Of a stretch of 64,000 nt of DNA, positions 1 through 9,104 are shown one piece after another. A program made the translations under genes and the position numbers. This DNA comes from Micromonospora sp. WMMD1155. Its GTDB lineage: Bacteria; Actinomycetota; Actinomycetes; Mycobacteriales; Micromonosporaceae. Each line of letters begins with the position of its first letter. Positions within the stretch are counted from its first letter, which is position 1. Where the stretch lies: the NCBI RefSeq assembly GCF_029581275.1, contig NZ_CP120742.1:5766501-5830500 (forward strand). Reading direction: 5' to 3'. Under the pieces are notes generated by a model, which saw nothing but the letters and a program-made list of their open reading frames with translations, was not told where the DNA came from and did no database searches.

Positions 1-1
1 C

Positions 2-1153
2 AGCCGCCGCGTGGTGGACGACAATCGCGTCCTTGAGCTGTGGGACGAATTCCTGTTGGAGACCGGGGCGACCGGCTGGGAGGCGGAGTTCCTGGCCGCC
101 GAGTGGACCCAGGTGATCCTCGGTCAGGTGCTCAACTCCCGGACCGACTACTTCAAGGCCCGCCGCCCCAACCGGGGCCGCAGTCTCACTCGGGCGGAGC
201 GGGACCAAATCTGGCAGCTGACCGAGCGCTTCGCCACCTGGCTAGAGAATCGTGGCGTCTGGACGTGGCGACAGGTGGCGCAACGGGCCGCCCGTCTCGA
301 AATGGACCGCACTGCGCAGAACACCGGCGCAGCAGGCGAGTCGTCCGGCGGGTTCTACCGGCCGCGCTACCGCCACGTCGTGGTCGACGAGGCGCAGGAC
401 CTTAGCGCCGCGCACTGGAAGATGCTGCGTGCCATGGTCGCGCCAGGGTCGGACGACATGTTCCTTACCGGCGACACCCACCAGCGCATCTACGACAACC
501 ACGTCACGTTGGGCAGCCTCGGCGTCAACATCCGCGGTCGGTCGTCCCGGCTCACGCTAAGCTACCGCACGACCCGGCAGATCCTCGCCGACGCTCTGCA
601 GATCATGAGTGGGGAGGTGTACGACGACCTCGATGGCGGTGAGGAAAACCTGGCTGGCTATCGGTCGTTGCTGCGCGGCGGCCGACCGGTCTTCCGCGGC
701 GCAGCAACGTGGGCGCAGGAACGGGATCTGATTGTCGAGCAGTTGCGCGACTGGGGCAACGCGACGGACGGCTCGATCGCCATCTGCGTACCGACGAAGG
801 ACCTCGCCGCCGACGTCATCAGTCGGCTGGAGGCGGACGGCCTGGCGGTGGTGGAGATCGGCCCGGATGGCCCGAAGCGCCCCGACGGCGTGCACATCGG
901 CACGATGCACCGGTTCAAGGGCCTCGAGTACCAGCGCATGATCATCGCCGGGGTCAGTGACGGCCTGGTGCCTCGACAGATGATCAGCAGGTACCGCGAC
1001 ACTGACCCGAAGCGCTACCAGCGCGAACGCCAGCGTGACCGGTCGTTGCTGTTCGTCGCCGCCACCCGTGCGCGTGACGAGCTTGCGGTGTTCTGGCACG
1101 GCACGCCCAGCCCGTTCCTGACCGGGCGGCTCGTACAGCGACAGCTAGCCTGA
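2..1153 (+). CDS. UvrD/Rep-type superfamily 1 DNA helicase, C-terminal part (5' end outside window)
   Basis: ATP-dependent 3'-5' helicase of the UvrD family, expected to act on DNA in the cytoplasm. The visible part shows a Walker B motif (VVVDEAQD), motif III (GDTHQRIYDN), motif IV (LSYRTTRQ), motif V (GTMHRFKGLEYQ) and motif VI (FVAATRARDELAVF). Walker A (motif I) is not present, and the frame is open to the window edge, so the gene starts upstream; the GTG at 11 is only an internal codon. It is followed after 51 bp by a Ser/Thr kinase on the same strand and then by a large Hhe-like helicase-nuclease, so it may belong to the same defence island. Its exact subfamily (repair versus defence) cannot be decided from the fragment. 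Confidence 0.85.
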   Translation, partial: SRRVVDDNRVLELWDEFLLETGATGWEAEFLAAEWTQVILGQVLNSRTDYFKARRPNRGRSLTRAERDQIWQLTERFATWLENRGVWTWRQVAQRAARLEMDRTAQNTGAAGESSGGFYRPRYRHVVVDEAQDLSAAHWKMLRAMVAPGSDDMFLTGDTHQRIYDNHVTLGSLGVNIRGRSSRLTLSYRTTRQILADALQIMSGEVYDDLDGGEENLAGYRSLLRGGRPVFRGAATWAQERDLIVEQLRDWGNATDGSIAICVPTKDLAADVISRLEADGLAVVEIGPDGPKRPDGVHIGTMHRFKGLEYQRMIIAGVSDGLVPRQMISRYRDTDPKRYQRERQRDRSLLFVAATRARDELAVFWHGTPSPFLTGRLVQRQLA

Positions 1154-1204
1154 TTGCCGCTCCTGCTCAGGCGGGGTCGGTGTGCGATGCGGGGGAGGCT
1201 GTAG

Positions 1205-2479
1205 GTGCAAGCGGGGGATCGTGTCGGTGACCGGTACGAGTTGACGTATCCGGTCGGTCGCGGAGGAATGGGTCAGGTCTGGGCTGGCTTCGACGAGCGA
1301 CTTGACCGGCCGGTGGCGATCAAGTTTCTCCGGAAGTTGGAGGTGCCGGAGGACGAGCGTGAGACGGCGGGCAAGCGCTTCCGGCGCGAGGCGAGAGCGA
1401 CCGCCCGGCTCGACCATCCCGGCGTACCGACCGTGCACGACCTGGGCGTGCACGGTGAAGATCTCTTCATCGTCATGCAGCTCGTGCCGGGGATCGTCCT
1501 CGCCGACCACATCGCCGAGCAGGAACGACTGCCTGTCGGCGAGGCTGCTTCCATTGCCGCGCAGGTCTGTTCGGTGCTCGGCGTCGCACACTCCGCCTCC
1601 CTCGTGCACCGCGATCTCAAGCCGCAGAACCTCATGATCACACCAGCCGGGGTGGTCAAGGTGCTCGACTTTGGTGTGGCCGCGCTGCTCGGGCCGGCCG
1701 AGGCGTCACGCCTCACCGCGACCGGCCGCACACTCGGCACTCCCGCCTACATCGCACCCGAGCAGGCCCAGGGTTCCCCAGTGGGGCCCGCCGCTGATCT
1801 GTACGCCTTGGGCTGCATTCTTTTCGAGATGCTCGGCGGGCACCCTCCCTATGAGGCGGCGAACGCCCCGGACATGATGCGCCGTCATATCGATGCGCCG
1901 ATTCCCATCATCACTGAGTATCGATCGGATGTTCCCGACGACCTGGCGCACCTCATCTACTGCCTGCTGGCAAAGGACCCGGCGGAAAGGCCAGCGTCGG
2001 CTGGCGAGGTTCGTCAGCTCCTTATGCCTTTCCTCGACGGTGGCGACTGTCCGGGGCTGTTGGCCGCCCGAACGGACAACACGTTCTCCAGCACTGCACC
2101 GCATACCGCCCCCGTGACGGTTTCCCCGCAGAGATCCCCGCAGAACCTGGTGGAGTTGCGGTCGCAGGCGAGGGAGCTCGCCAAAAATGAGCGTTTCGTG
2201 CAGGCAGCCGAAATGTTGGAGCGGGCCCTCCGCAAGGTGCCGCAAGGTGGCGAGCGGATCACTACCGAGATTGTGGCGCTACGAGTGGATCTCGCGAGCC
2301 TCTTGATGCTCGCAGGTTACTACCGGCAGGCCCATCACGCGTTCGCGGCGCTGGCCCGGGACCTCGATCAGTCGGACGAGGAGCAGGATCTTGTCGAGGA
2401 GTGCCGACATCAGGCGATGGCCTGCCAGCTTGAGATGGGCGAATCCGCCGACGCCACCGGTCCGCTCTCAATTCTCTGA
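1205..2479 (+). CDS. soluble serine/threonine protein kinase with C-terminal helical (TPR-like) tail
   Basis: Hanks-type Ser/Thr kinase of 424 residues that should phosphorylate protein targets in the cytoplasm. Visible motifs are the glycine loop GRGGMGQV (about 18-25), the ATP lysine K40 in VAIKFL, catalytic HRDLKPQN (135-142, Asp137), DFG (155-157) and the APE-equivalent IAPEQ. There is no transmembrane segment or PASTA domain, unlike PknB-type housekeeping kinases. Residues about 310-410 are Leu/Ala-rich amphipathic helices resembling TPRs, a likely partner-binding region. The GTG start at 1205 has a GGGGAGG Shine-Dalgarno sequence 8 bases upstream. It lies between a UvrD helicase and an Hhe-like helicase-nuclease. 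Kinases occur in several phage defence systems, so a sensing or signalling role there is plausible but inferred. Confidence 0.85.
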   Translation: MQAGDRVGDRYELTYPVGRGGMGQVWAGFDERLDRPVAIKFLRKLEVPEDERETAGKRFRREARATARLDHPGVPTVHDLGVHGEDLFIVMQLVPGIVLADHIAEQERLPVGEAASIAAQVCSVLGVAHSASLVHRDLKPQNLMITPAGVVKVLDFGVAALLGPAEASRLTATGRTLGTPAYIAPEQAQGSPVGPAADLYALGCILFEMLGGHPPYEAANAPDMMRRHIDAPIPIITEYRSDVPDDLAHLIYCLLAKDPAERPASAGEVRQLLMPFLDGGDCPGLLAARTDNTFSSTAPHTAPVTVSPQRSPQNLVELRSQARELAKNERFVQAAEMLERALRKVPQGGERITTEIVALRVDLASLLMLAGYYRQAHHAFAALARDLDQSDEEQDLVEECRHQAMACQLEMGESADATGPLSIL

Positions 2480-2554
2480 CTCACCCGGAAACAGTCTCTG
2501 CCCCCGTTTTGGCAGCCCTCCGCCAGCCGCTACAGCTCACGATCGGTCCAAGTC

Positions 2555-2646
2555 TTCGGGTATCAGCGCTCTTTATCGTTCCACTCCGCAACACTGCATC
2601 AGCCGCTCCTGCAACCCAGACGGATTGCAGCAAAGAAAGTCAATGC
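2555..2646 (-). pseudogene. decayed promoter, operator and start region of an XRE-type regulator gene
   Basis: The stretch aligns without gaps to the promoter-to-start region of the intact XRE gene at 9982-10067: 66 of 86 positions match between 2561-2646 and 9982-10067, and 38 of 42 in the promoter core. The -35 box TTGACT is intact on the minus strand, but the -10 equivalent reads TCTGGG instead of TAGGAG, one palindrome arm has a mismatch (CTGCAAC versus ATTGCAG), and the position of the start ATG is ATA at 2561-2563. The frame after it stops within nine codons. I read this as the fossil 5' end of a second XRE gene whose body has been lost. Confidence 0.7.
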
Positions 2647-2845
2647 CTAGTACGGCCTGCGGTCACCGCCAGATCTGAAGTTATGTTCACAACGTACAGA
2701 CGATCACGCGGTGGCCGCCTCACGTCCACCCCACCTCAGCAGCAAGATCTAAAACGGCGGCTGCCGTATTAGGAGCAGCAAGACCAGGATCGACAAAAGA
2801 AATGAGATCGAATGGCGGGCTGACTGTGCGGTACTTCGTACGCGA

Positions 2846-3272
2846 TTGTGCAGGGCGAAAGTGGCGCCGCCCAGCCTGCTCGCTACCTTCGGCCGGAAAG
2901 ACCACGCGTACGGCATGGATTACGGGCCGGCAATATGGTCGCCGATCGACGACCAGGTCGTCATTGAGGCGGCGCTGCCCGAGCTGGGGCACGAGATCGC
3001 CTACGACCACACCCTTCTGACCGCTACCTGGCGTAAGTCGGTCAGTGAGCCGTGAACTAGCAGCGCTTCAAGATCACCCGGATGGCCGAGTGTGGGGCAG
3101 CGATGTCGCCTCTATGGTCGAACGGATTTTCCTGGACGATGACGTCACTCTGCTCCGGCACGCCAAGCGATGCGCGGGATCGCGGCTGAGGGCACCTGGC
3201 CTGTCGATCGTGAGTCGTTCGGCGTCTAGTGGGGCGCCGGATGGAACGTTCAGCTTCTCAACGAGCGCTTGA
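2846..3272 (+). pseudogene. possible degraded coding region
   Basis: Two overlapping plus-strand frames, 2846-3055 (69 codons from a GTG) and 3045-3272 (75 codons), have protein-like composition with segments such as DYGPAIWSPIDDQVVIEAAL and HPDGRVWGSDVASMVERIFL. Neither has a good ribosome binding site, neither is recognisable, and they overlap out of frame as two pieces of one broken gene would. They may equally be chance frames in high-GC DNA, so this is only a tentative call. Confidence 0.25.
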
Positions 3273-3325
3273 TCAGCGGCGCGGTAACAAGACCTGGCTC
3301 GCGTAGTTTGGATGGAGAGATCTGG

Positions 3326-6300
3326 ATGGGCGGCAACGAGGGCCTCTCGGCGCAGGATCGGTTGCTGCGGGCGACCATCCATCAATGGCGGGACAGTCTC
3401 ATCAACCTCTCCGGCACGAACCGGCTGCTGAACTTCCGGTTGAGCAAGACCGGGGCGGTCCGGGTGCTCGGCCCGGCAGCCGCCGAGGTCTTGGCCGGTT
3501 TGGGTGCCGGGCGCTACTTCCAGTTCCGTCCCGCTGAGGAGATGGGCGACGAGTCCGAGAGGGCATCGGCCGAAGCGGGTCGCGCTCTCCCCGCTGCGGA
3601 TTTTGAGACGCCGGGCAAGGGCCTCCGGGGCGACGTTCTCCGCACAGACAAGCCGGTCGGGGATCTGAGCGCGGCGCTTCGCAACCTGATGCGCCGATCG
3701 AACCAGGAGTTCCTGGACCGAGGGCTGTGGATTCTCTACCTCGCCTTCGGATCGCTCACTTGGACTGACGGTGATAAGGCCCGTTACACCAGCCCGCTGC
3801 TTCTCGTCCCGGTCCGCCTCGTTCCGACCGGTGTACGACAGTTGCCCCTGCTGCAGCGCGCGGACGAAGACCCAGTCGTCAACCCGGCTCTTATGTTGAA
3901 GCTCAACCAGCTCATGGTTACGTTGCCGTCCGTCGACGACCTCGAGGACGTCGCCTATGCCGACTTCCTGGCTGACGCGCGGTCCGCCGTTGTCGGCCAA
4001 GCCGGATGGCGGGTCAACGACGAGCTCACGCTCTCCTACTTCTCGTTCGCCAAGGAGGCGATGTACCGCGACCTGCTCGACAACGAAGAGTCTGTCGCCG
4101 GGCATCCGGTGATCCAGGCGCTGGCGACAGGTGGGCGAGGCTCGGGAGGTGCCGGCTTCCTCTTCGACGAGTTGACCGACGATCGAATCGACCGGGACAT
4201 GCCGGCGGAGCAGATCCCGCTGGTGCTCGATGCCGACTCCTCCCAGCGGGCCAGCGTCGCCGCCGCGCTGGCGGGCCGCTCGTTCGTGATGGATGGCCCA
4301 CCCGGAACCGGGAAGTCGCAAACCATCGCGAACATGATCGGGGCGCTACTGAACGCCGGCAAGCGGGTGCTGTTCGTCTCCGAAAAGGCAGCGGCGCTCG
4401 AAGTGGTCCGGAATCGGCTCCATGACGTAGGGCTCAGCGCCTACCTGCTGGAGTTGCACTCGCACAAGGCGACGCGAAAGGAGGTCGCGTCGGCTCTGGG
4501 GCAGGCATTGGAGACCGTTCCGGTCGCCCCGAGCGGAATGAGCGACCTTGATCTGGATAACGCCAGGCGCCGCCGTGAGGAGCTGAACGCGTACGCCGAA
4601 GCCATGAACATGCTGCGGGCGCCGCTCAACTACTCGCTGCACGACGTTCTCGGCATGATCGCCAAGTTGCACACCGTGCCCGCAGCTCCGGCGAGCGGCA
4701 TCGCGCCGGTCGACTTGACTGTCGAGATGTTCGGCACCGTGCGGGTCACCGCTGCGGCGCTGGCCAGGGCCTGGCGCCCCGCTTCTCAGGGGCGCTCGTT
4801 CGTCTGGCGTGGCGTCACGCATCGCGGCTCCCTGGACGCGCGACTCTACGCAGCGGCCTCAGCGCTCGACGCGTTGGCCGGCGTCACCGCCGCTCATACG
4901 CCCCTCGCCGCCGCCTTCGATGTCAGCCGGTTGTGTCAGGCGTCTGATCTCGCGCGCATCGTCGCCCACTGCGTGATCCGGCCGGCCGACGTGCCGCAGC
5001 AGTGGCTGACCGCTGCCGCGCTCGACTCGGCGAGGGGATTCGCGGATCGTCTCGCTGCGGAACTGCGGGAACTTGCCGAACGGCAGGACGCCGCCAGCCG
5101 TGCCGCAGCCGCTTCCTGGTCCGATATCCCGACCACGGAGAGCACACCGGACCTCGACACCTCCGCGCTGGAAGACCTCACCGTCGCGCCACTGCACCTC
5201 GCAGGACTGACTTCGGAGCAGGCCACCGGGCTCGCCGACACATTCGCGGGCGACGCCGAAACACTGCAGACCGCCGGCCGCTCGCTCGCCGGGCTGGCCG
5301 TCATGCTTGGTCTGCCGCCCGTCGTGTCGTTCAACGACGCCGAGGCGACTCTGGAGGTGGCACGTCTCGGCGGCAGCGACAACCGTCCAGAACGAGCGTG
5401 GCTGTCCGCCGAGGGCCATTCCGCAGCCACCCGCGCCGCGCAGACGCTCCAGCAGGCCATTGCCGCCCTGGTAGAGGCGGAGAAGGCGGCGGCAGCACAG
5501 TACACCGACGCGGTACTCGGAGCGGACGTCGAGGGACTGGCACACCGTTTCGCGAACGATCACCGGGGCGTGAAGAAGCTCGGCGGCGCTTACCGCGCCG
5601 ACAAGCGTGCTCTAGCGGCGTTCACCTGCGCGGGCGTCAACTGGCAGTCGGCGCGCGACCAACTGCAGTTGGCGATTGCCTGGAAGCAGGCCGCACGCAC
5701 CCTCACCGACGAAGAAGGTCGGTATGCGAGGACCCTCGGCACCTACTATGACGGCCGCTCGACCGACTTCGAGCGGATCGACCGGGCGTTGACGGCCGCG
5801 GACACCGCGATCCGCCAAGCGCGCACCACCGACTTGCGGAAGCTAGCCGATCACATCGCTGTTGACGCGACCCCCAACAGCAGCGTCCTCAGTGTCGCCG
5901 ACGAGACGCGCGCGCGGTTGCACGACTGGCGGTCGCGCCTGGCTCCGGAACCGCTGCCCGCCGCACGGCCGGAGCTCGCACTGCTCTCCATCACGGAGGC
6001 GGCCGGATGGCTGCGCACCCACCTCACCCCGCTGCGGTCAGCGGCTGTGCTGGCAGGGTCGGTCAGCCAGGCGGTGAACCGGCCCTTGACCGTCGCCGAG
6101 TCCCGTCACCTGCTTGAGCTCCGCGCGTCCGTCGACGCTGCCTACACCGCGCTCGCGGCAGCTGGCCCTGCGTATTTGTCGATCCTCGGCCCGCTGTATG
6201 CCGGTGAGCGGACTGATCTGCCGTCGATGCACACGGCACTGGCCTGGGCCGCACAGATGCGCGCTTGTAGAAAGGGCTTCGACGAGCCCCTGACCGCCGG

Positions 6301-8821
6301 GCAAGCGGACGCGCTGCAGAGCATTGTCCCAACACCCCAGCTGGACGACATCGAACGGCGGTGGGCCGCGGCGCGTGCCGACCTGCTGGCAGCCTTCGAA
6401 CCGGGCCGGCACGCCGAACTCGGCACCGAACTCGACGACTACGCCGAGGCAGGCGACCTTATCGCCGCCCTGCGCGAGGACAGCGCCGGACAAGACGAGT
6501 GGTTCGCCTATCAGGGCGCGCGCGCTGAACTCGTCGCCGTAGGACTTGAAACCGCCATCGACTTTTGCATCGCCGAGGGCATCAGCGCCGAGCAAGTGCC
6601 GCTGGTTCTGGAGCGAGCCCTGCTGCAGGAGTGGGCCGACCATCACCTGTATCAGGATGCTGCACTACGTCCCGTGCGGGCTGAGGATCGCGACTCCCTC
6701 GTGGCCGAATACCGGGCCCTGGACCGGGCGCTCATCGGGGCGGCGACCTCGCGGATCATCACTGCGTGCAACGCGCGCCGTCCTCGCAACAACCTGGGTG
6801 AGTCGGGTGTCATCCGCCGCGAAGCTGGCAAGAAGAAGAAGCACATGCCGGTGCGGCTGCTCTTGGAGCGTACGCGTCACGTCACTCAGGCGATCAAGCC
6901 ATGCTTCATGATGTCGCCGCTGGCGGTCAGTCAGTATCTTCCATCGGACATGCGGTTCGACGTCGTCATCTTCGACGAGGCTAGTCAGGTCGCACCGGCC
7001 GACGCTGTCAACTGCATCTACCGAGGTGACGCGCTTATCACGGCGGGTGACCAGAAGCAGCTCCCGCCGACCAGCTTCTTCACCGCTGGCGTCGCCGACG
7101 ACAGCGACGAGTGGGATGAGGAGGCCGAGGACGGTATCGACTTCGAGTCCGTTCTCGATCTCATGAAGGGTTCCGCGGAATTCCGCGCGCTCACGCTGCG
7201 CTGGCATTACCGGTCCCGGCACGAGGCGCTCATCGCCTTCTCGAACTCGTCGTTCTACAAGGGCCGCCTCATCACGTTCCCCGGGGCCGAGGACGTCGGG
7301 CCCGACGTGGGCGTGGAGTTGCTATACGCCGCCGGCACCTACCGGCGCGGCTTGTCGCGCGACAACCCGGTCGAGGCAGCCAAGGTCGCCGAGCGGGTCA
7401 TCCACCACTTCACCACCCGCCCGCACCTCACGCTCGGTGTGGTGAGCTTCTCCGAGGCGCAGGCCGCCGCCATCGAGCATGCCGTTGAAGAGGCCCGCCA
7501 GGACCGTCCGGAACTGGACAAGTTCTTCACCGACGACCGGCTCGACGGCTTCTTCGTCAAAAATCTCGAATCGGTGCAGGGCGATGAGCGCGACGTGATG
7601 ATCTTTTCGATCGGATACGGCCCCGACGAGGCCGGCAAGACGACGATGAACTTCGGTCCGTTGAACCGGGCCGGCGGATGGCGGCGATTGAACGTGGCCG
7701 TCACTCGGGCGCGTTTCCGCAACGAAATCGTCGCCAGCGTGCGGGCATCCGACATCGTTGCCGCTGCCGGCAGCGAAGGGCTGCGGCATCTGCGCCGCTA
7801 TCTCGACTACGCGGAGCGCGGCCTTGCGGCTCTGGCGCTGGACACCAGCACCGGCGGTGACGCCGAATCACCGTTCGAGGAGTCGGTCATTTCCGTGATC
7901 CGCTCGTGGGGCTACGAGGTGACCCCGCAGGTGGGGGCGGCCGGCTACCGGATCGACATGGGGGTGCGTCATCCTGATCGGCCCAGCGTCTATGTGCTGG
8001 GCGTCGAGTGCGACGGGTTCCAGTATCACTCCTCAAGGGTGGCCCGGGACCGGGACAGGCTGCGTGACCAGGTACTGCGTGGCCTCGGGTGGCGATTGCA
8101 CCGGATCTGGGGCACCGCGTGGTATCGCAACCGGCTCGGCGAGGAAGAACGCCTACGTGCCGCGATCGAAAAGGCCCTCGCCGCCCCAGTGCGCGGGCTT
8201 CTGTCCAGCTTGGAAGAGACGATCGAGCGCCCCGCCGTCACCACCGAGGCAGCGGCCCTCGACCTGCAACCGACCTGGGTGACGCCGTACCAGACGGCGG
8301 TCGTTGATCGCTTGCCGTACTGGGCAGATCCGGGCGAACGCGGAAGCGCGCATGCCATGCGGGTGGGCGTTGCCGAGGTCGCCGCCGTCGAAGGGCCGGT
8401 GCATATCACGGTCATGCACCAGAGGTTGCGCGAGTGCTGGGGCATTGGTCGGATCGGGTCGCGGATCCGGGACAACATCGATGCTGCGATTCGTCAGGCT
8501 GGTCTCGACCGCGACGGGGATTTCGTGCGAGTGCCCGGCACCGTCGTCCGCGAAGTCCGCAACCCTGTCGACGCCTGCAGCCGCAATGTGGAGCAGGTCC
8601 ACGACGACGAGTTGGCGCTCGCCTTGACGAATCTCGTCCGGGACACGGGTGGCGTGGGCCGGAGCGAGCTGAGTGCACACGCGGCCAAGCTGTACGGCTG
8701 GAACCGGCGTGGACCGGACATCTCCCGGCGGCTTGAACTGCTCATCGACCGCTTGGTCGCTGACAGCGTACTCATCGCCAACGGACACAGCTTGTCGACC
8801 GATCATCTCCCGCCGACGTGA
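3326..8821 (+). CDS. Hhe-like defence protein: DUF4011, SF1 helicase, Vsr/MTES_1575-type nuclease, DUF3320
   Basis: Giant 1831-residue cytoplasmic protein with the DUF4011-helicase-Vsr architecture known as the single-gene antiphage system Hhe. DUF4011 occupies roughly the first 300 residues (WRDSLINLSGTNRLLNF near the N-terminus). Walker A is GPPGTGKS at 324-331; after an insert of nearly 900 residues come Walker B FDEAS (about 1216-1220), GDQKQLPP, and the motif VI region LNVAVTRAR (about 1454). The nuclease domain shows FEESV, RIDMG (Asp1544) and VECDG (Glu1561, Asp1563), fitting a PD-(D/E)xK/Vsr active site. DUF3320 covers about 1675-1745. ATG 3326 was preferred over the longer frame from 3269 because of a GGAGAG ribosome site upstream. 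Nuclease and ATPase motifs appear intact, so it is probably active. Its exact role beside the kinase is inferred. Confidence 0.85.
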   Translation: MGGNEGLSAQDRLLRATIHQWRDSLINLSGTNRLLNFRLSKTGAVRVLGPAAAEVLAGLGAGRYFQFRPAEEMGDESERASAEAGRALPAADFETPGKGLRGDVLRTDKPVGDLSAALRNLMRRSNQEFLDRGLWILYLAFGSLTWTDGDKARYTSPLLLVPVRLVPTGVRQLPLLQRADEDPVVNPALMLKLNQLMVTLPSVDDLEDVAYADFLADARSAVVGQAGWRVNDELTLSYFSFAKEAMYRDLLDNEESVAGHPVIQALATGGRGSGGAGFLFDELTDDRIDRDMPAEQIPLVLDADSSQRASVAAALAGRSFVMDGPPGTGKSQTIANMIGALLNAGKRVLFVSEKAAALEVVRNRLHDVGLSAYLLELHSHKATRKEVASALGQALETVPVAPSGMSDLDLDNARRRREELNAYAEAMNMLRAPLNYSLHDVLGMIAKLHTVPAAPASGIAPVDLTVEMFGTVRVTAAALARAWRPASQGRSFVWRGVTHRGSLDARLYAAASALDALAGVTAAHTPLAAAFDVSRLCQASDLARIVAHCVIRPADVPQQWLTAAALDSARGFADRLAAELRELAERQDAASRAAAASWSDIPTTESTPDLDTSALEDLTVAPLHLAGLTSEQATGLADTFAGDAETLQTAGRSLAGLAVMLGLPPVVSFNDAEATLEVARLGGSDNRPERAWLSAEGHSAATRAAQTLQQAIAALVEAEKAAAAQYTDAVLGADVEGLAHRFANDHRGVKKLGGAYRADKRALAAFTCAGVNWQSARDQLQLAIAWKQAARTLTDEEGRYARTLGTYYDGRSTDFERIDRALTAADTAIRQARTTDLRKLADHIAVDATPNSSVLSVADETRARLHDWRSRLAPEPLPAARPELALLSITEAAGWLRTHLTPLRSAAVLAGSVSQAVNRPLTVAESRHLLELRASVDAAYTALAAAGPAYLSILGPLYAGERTDLPSMHTALAWAAQMRACRKGFDEPLTAGQADALQSIVPTPQLDDIERRWAAARADLLAAFEPGRHAELGTELDDYAEAGDLIAALREDSAGQDEWFAYQGARAELVAVGLETAIDFCIAEGISAEQVPLVLERALLQEWADHHLYQDAALRPVRAEDRDSLVAEYRALDRALIGAATSRIITACNARRPRNNLGESGVIRREAGKKKKHMPVRLLLERTRHVTQAIKPCFMMSPLAVSQYLPSDMRFDVVIFDEASQVAPADAVNCIYRGDALITAGDQKQLPPTSFFTAGVADDSDEWDEEAEDGIDFESVLDLMKGSAEFRALTLRWHYRSRHEALIAFSNSSFYKGRLITFPGAEDVGPDVGVELLYAAGTYRRGLSRDNPVEAAKVAERVIHHFTTRPHLTLGVVSFSEAQAAAIEHAVEEARQDRPELDKFFTDDRLDGFFVKNLESVQGDERDVMIFSIGYGPDEAGKTTMNFGPLNRAGGWRRLNVAVTRARFRNEIVASVRASDIVAAAGSEGLRHLRRYLDYAERGLAALALDTSTGGDAESPFEESVISVIRSWGYEVTPQVGAAGYRIDMGVRHPDRPSVYVLGVECDGFQYHSSRVARDRDRLRDQVLRGLGWRLHRIWGTAWYRNRLGEEERLRAAIEKALAAPVRGLLSSLEETIERPAVTTEAAALDLQPTWVTPYQTAVVDRLPYWADPGERGSAHAMRVGVAEVAAVEGPVHITVMHQRLRECWGIGRIGSRIRDNIDAAIRQAGLDRDGDFVRVPGTVVREVRNPVDACSRNVEQVHDDELALALTNLVRDTGGVGRSELSAHAAKLYGWNRRGPDISRRLELLIDRLVADSVLIANGHSLSTDHLPPT

Positions 8822-8912
8822 ATGCATCAGCGGATCGCGCAACGCGCTACGGCGACCTTGCGCGGCACGAGAGGAGTGTCGACTTGCTGTAGCTCCTGAT
8901 CAGCGGGCGGAG

Positions 8913-9104
8913 TTAGCTCCCCTTGGTCGCGGTGACGAAGGCGGACCAGTTGTCCAAGCTGAAGGTGAGGACAGGGCCAGTGTGGTCTTTGGAGTCGCGG
9001 ACGGCCACGACGCCGGGGAGATTGGTGGCGACCTCGACGCAGTCGCCGCCGTTGTCGCCGCTGCGGGTGCTCTTGCGCCAGATGGCGCCGGTCAGGTCAG
9101 TCAT
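8913..9104 (-). CDS. DUF397 domain protein
   Basis: A 63-residue DUF397 protein with the family signature WRKSTRSGDNGGDCVEVA, followed by VAVRDSKD and a C-terminal W-x-F-V segment. In actinomycetes DUF397 genes follow XRE/DUF5753 regulators, and the pairs have been linked to development and to toxin-antitoxin-like control; the molecular function is not settled. Here its start overlaps the end of the XRE gene by 8 bp, so translation is almost certainly coupled and both come from the promoter at 10026-10067. Confidence 0.9.
   Translation of the reverse strand: MTDLTGAIWRKSTRSGDNGGDCVEVATNLPGVVAVRDSKDHTGPVLTFSLDNWSAFVTATKGS

Larger units (their letters stand above)
2480..3325. other. long intergenic gap with gene debris between kinase and Hhe-like gene
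   Basis: About 850 bp without a convincing intact gene. It contains a decayed XRE-type promoter and start region (2555-2646, see separate entry) and two short overlapping reading frames (2846-3055 and 3045-3272) that look more like protein than random frames but match nothing I recognise. The promoter of the large gene at 3326 should be at its right end, but I see no clear -35/-10 pair. Confidence 0.6.

Noticed and set aside
8822..8912. A small gene between the Hhe-like gene and DUF397
   Set aside because: No frame with a start and ribosome site of meaningful length; only a 90-bp gap between convergent genes.
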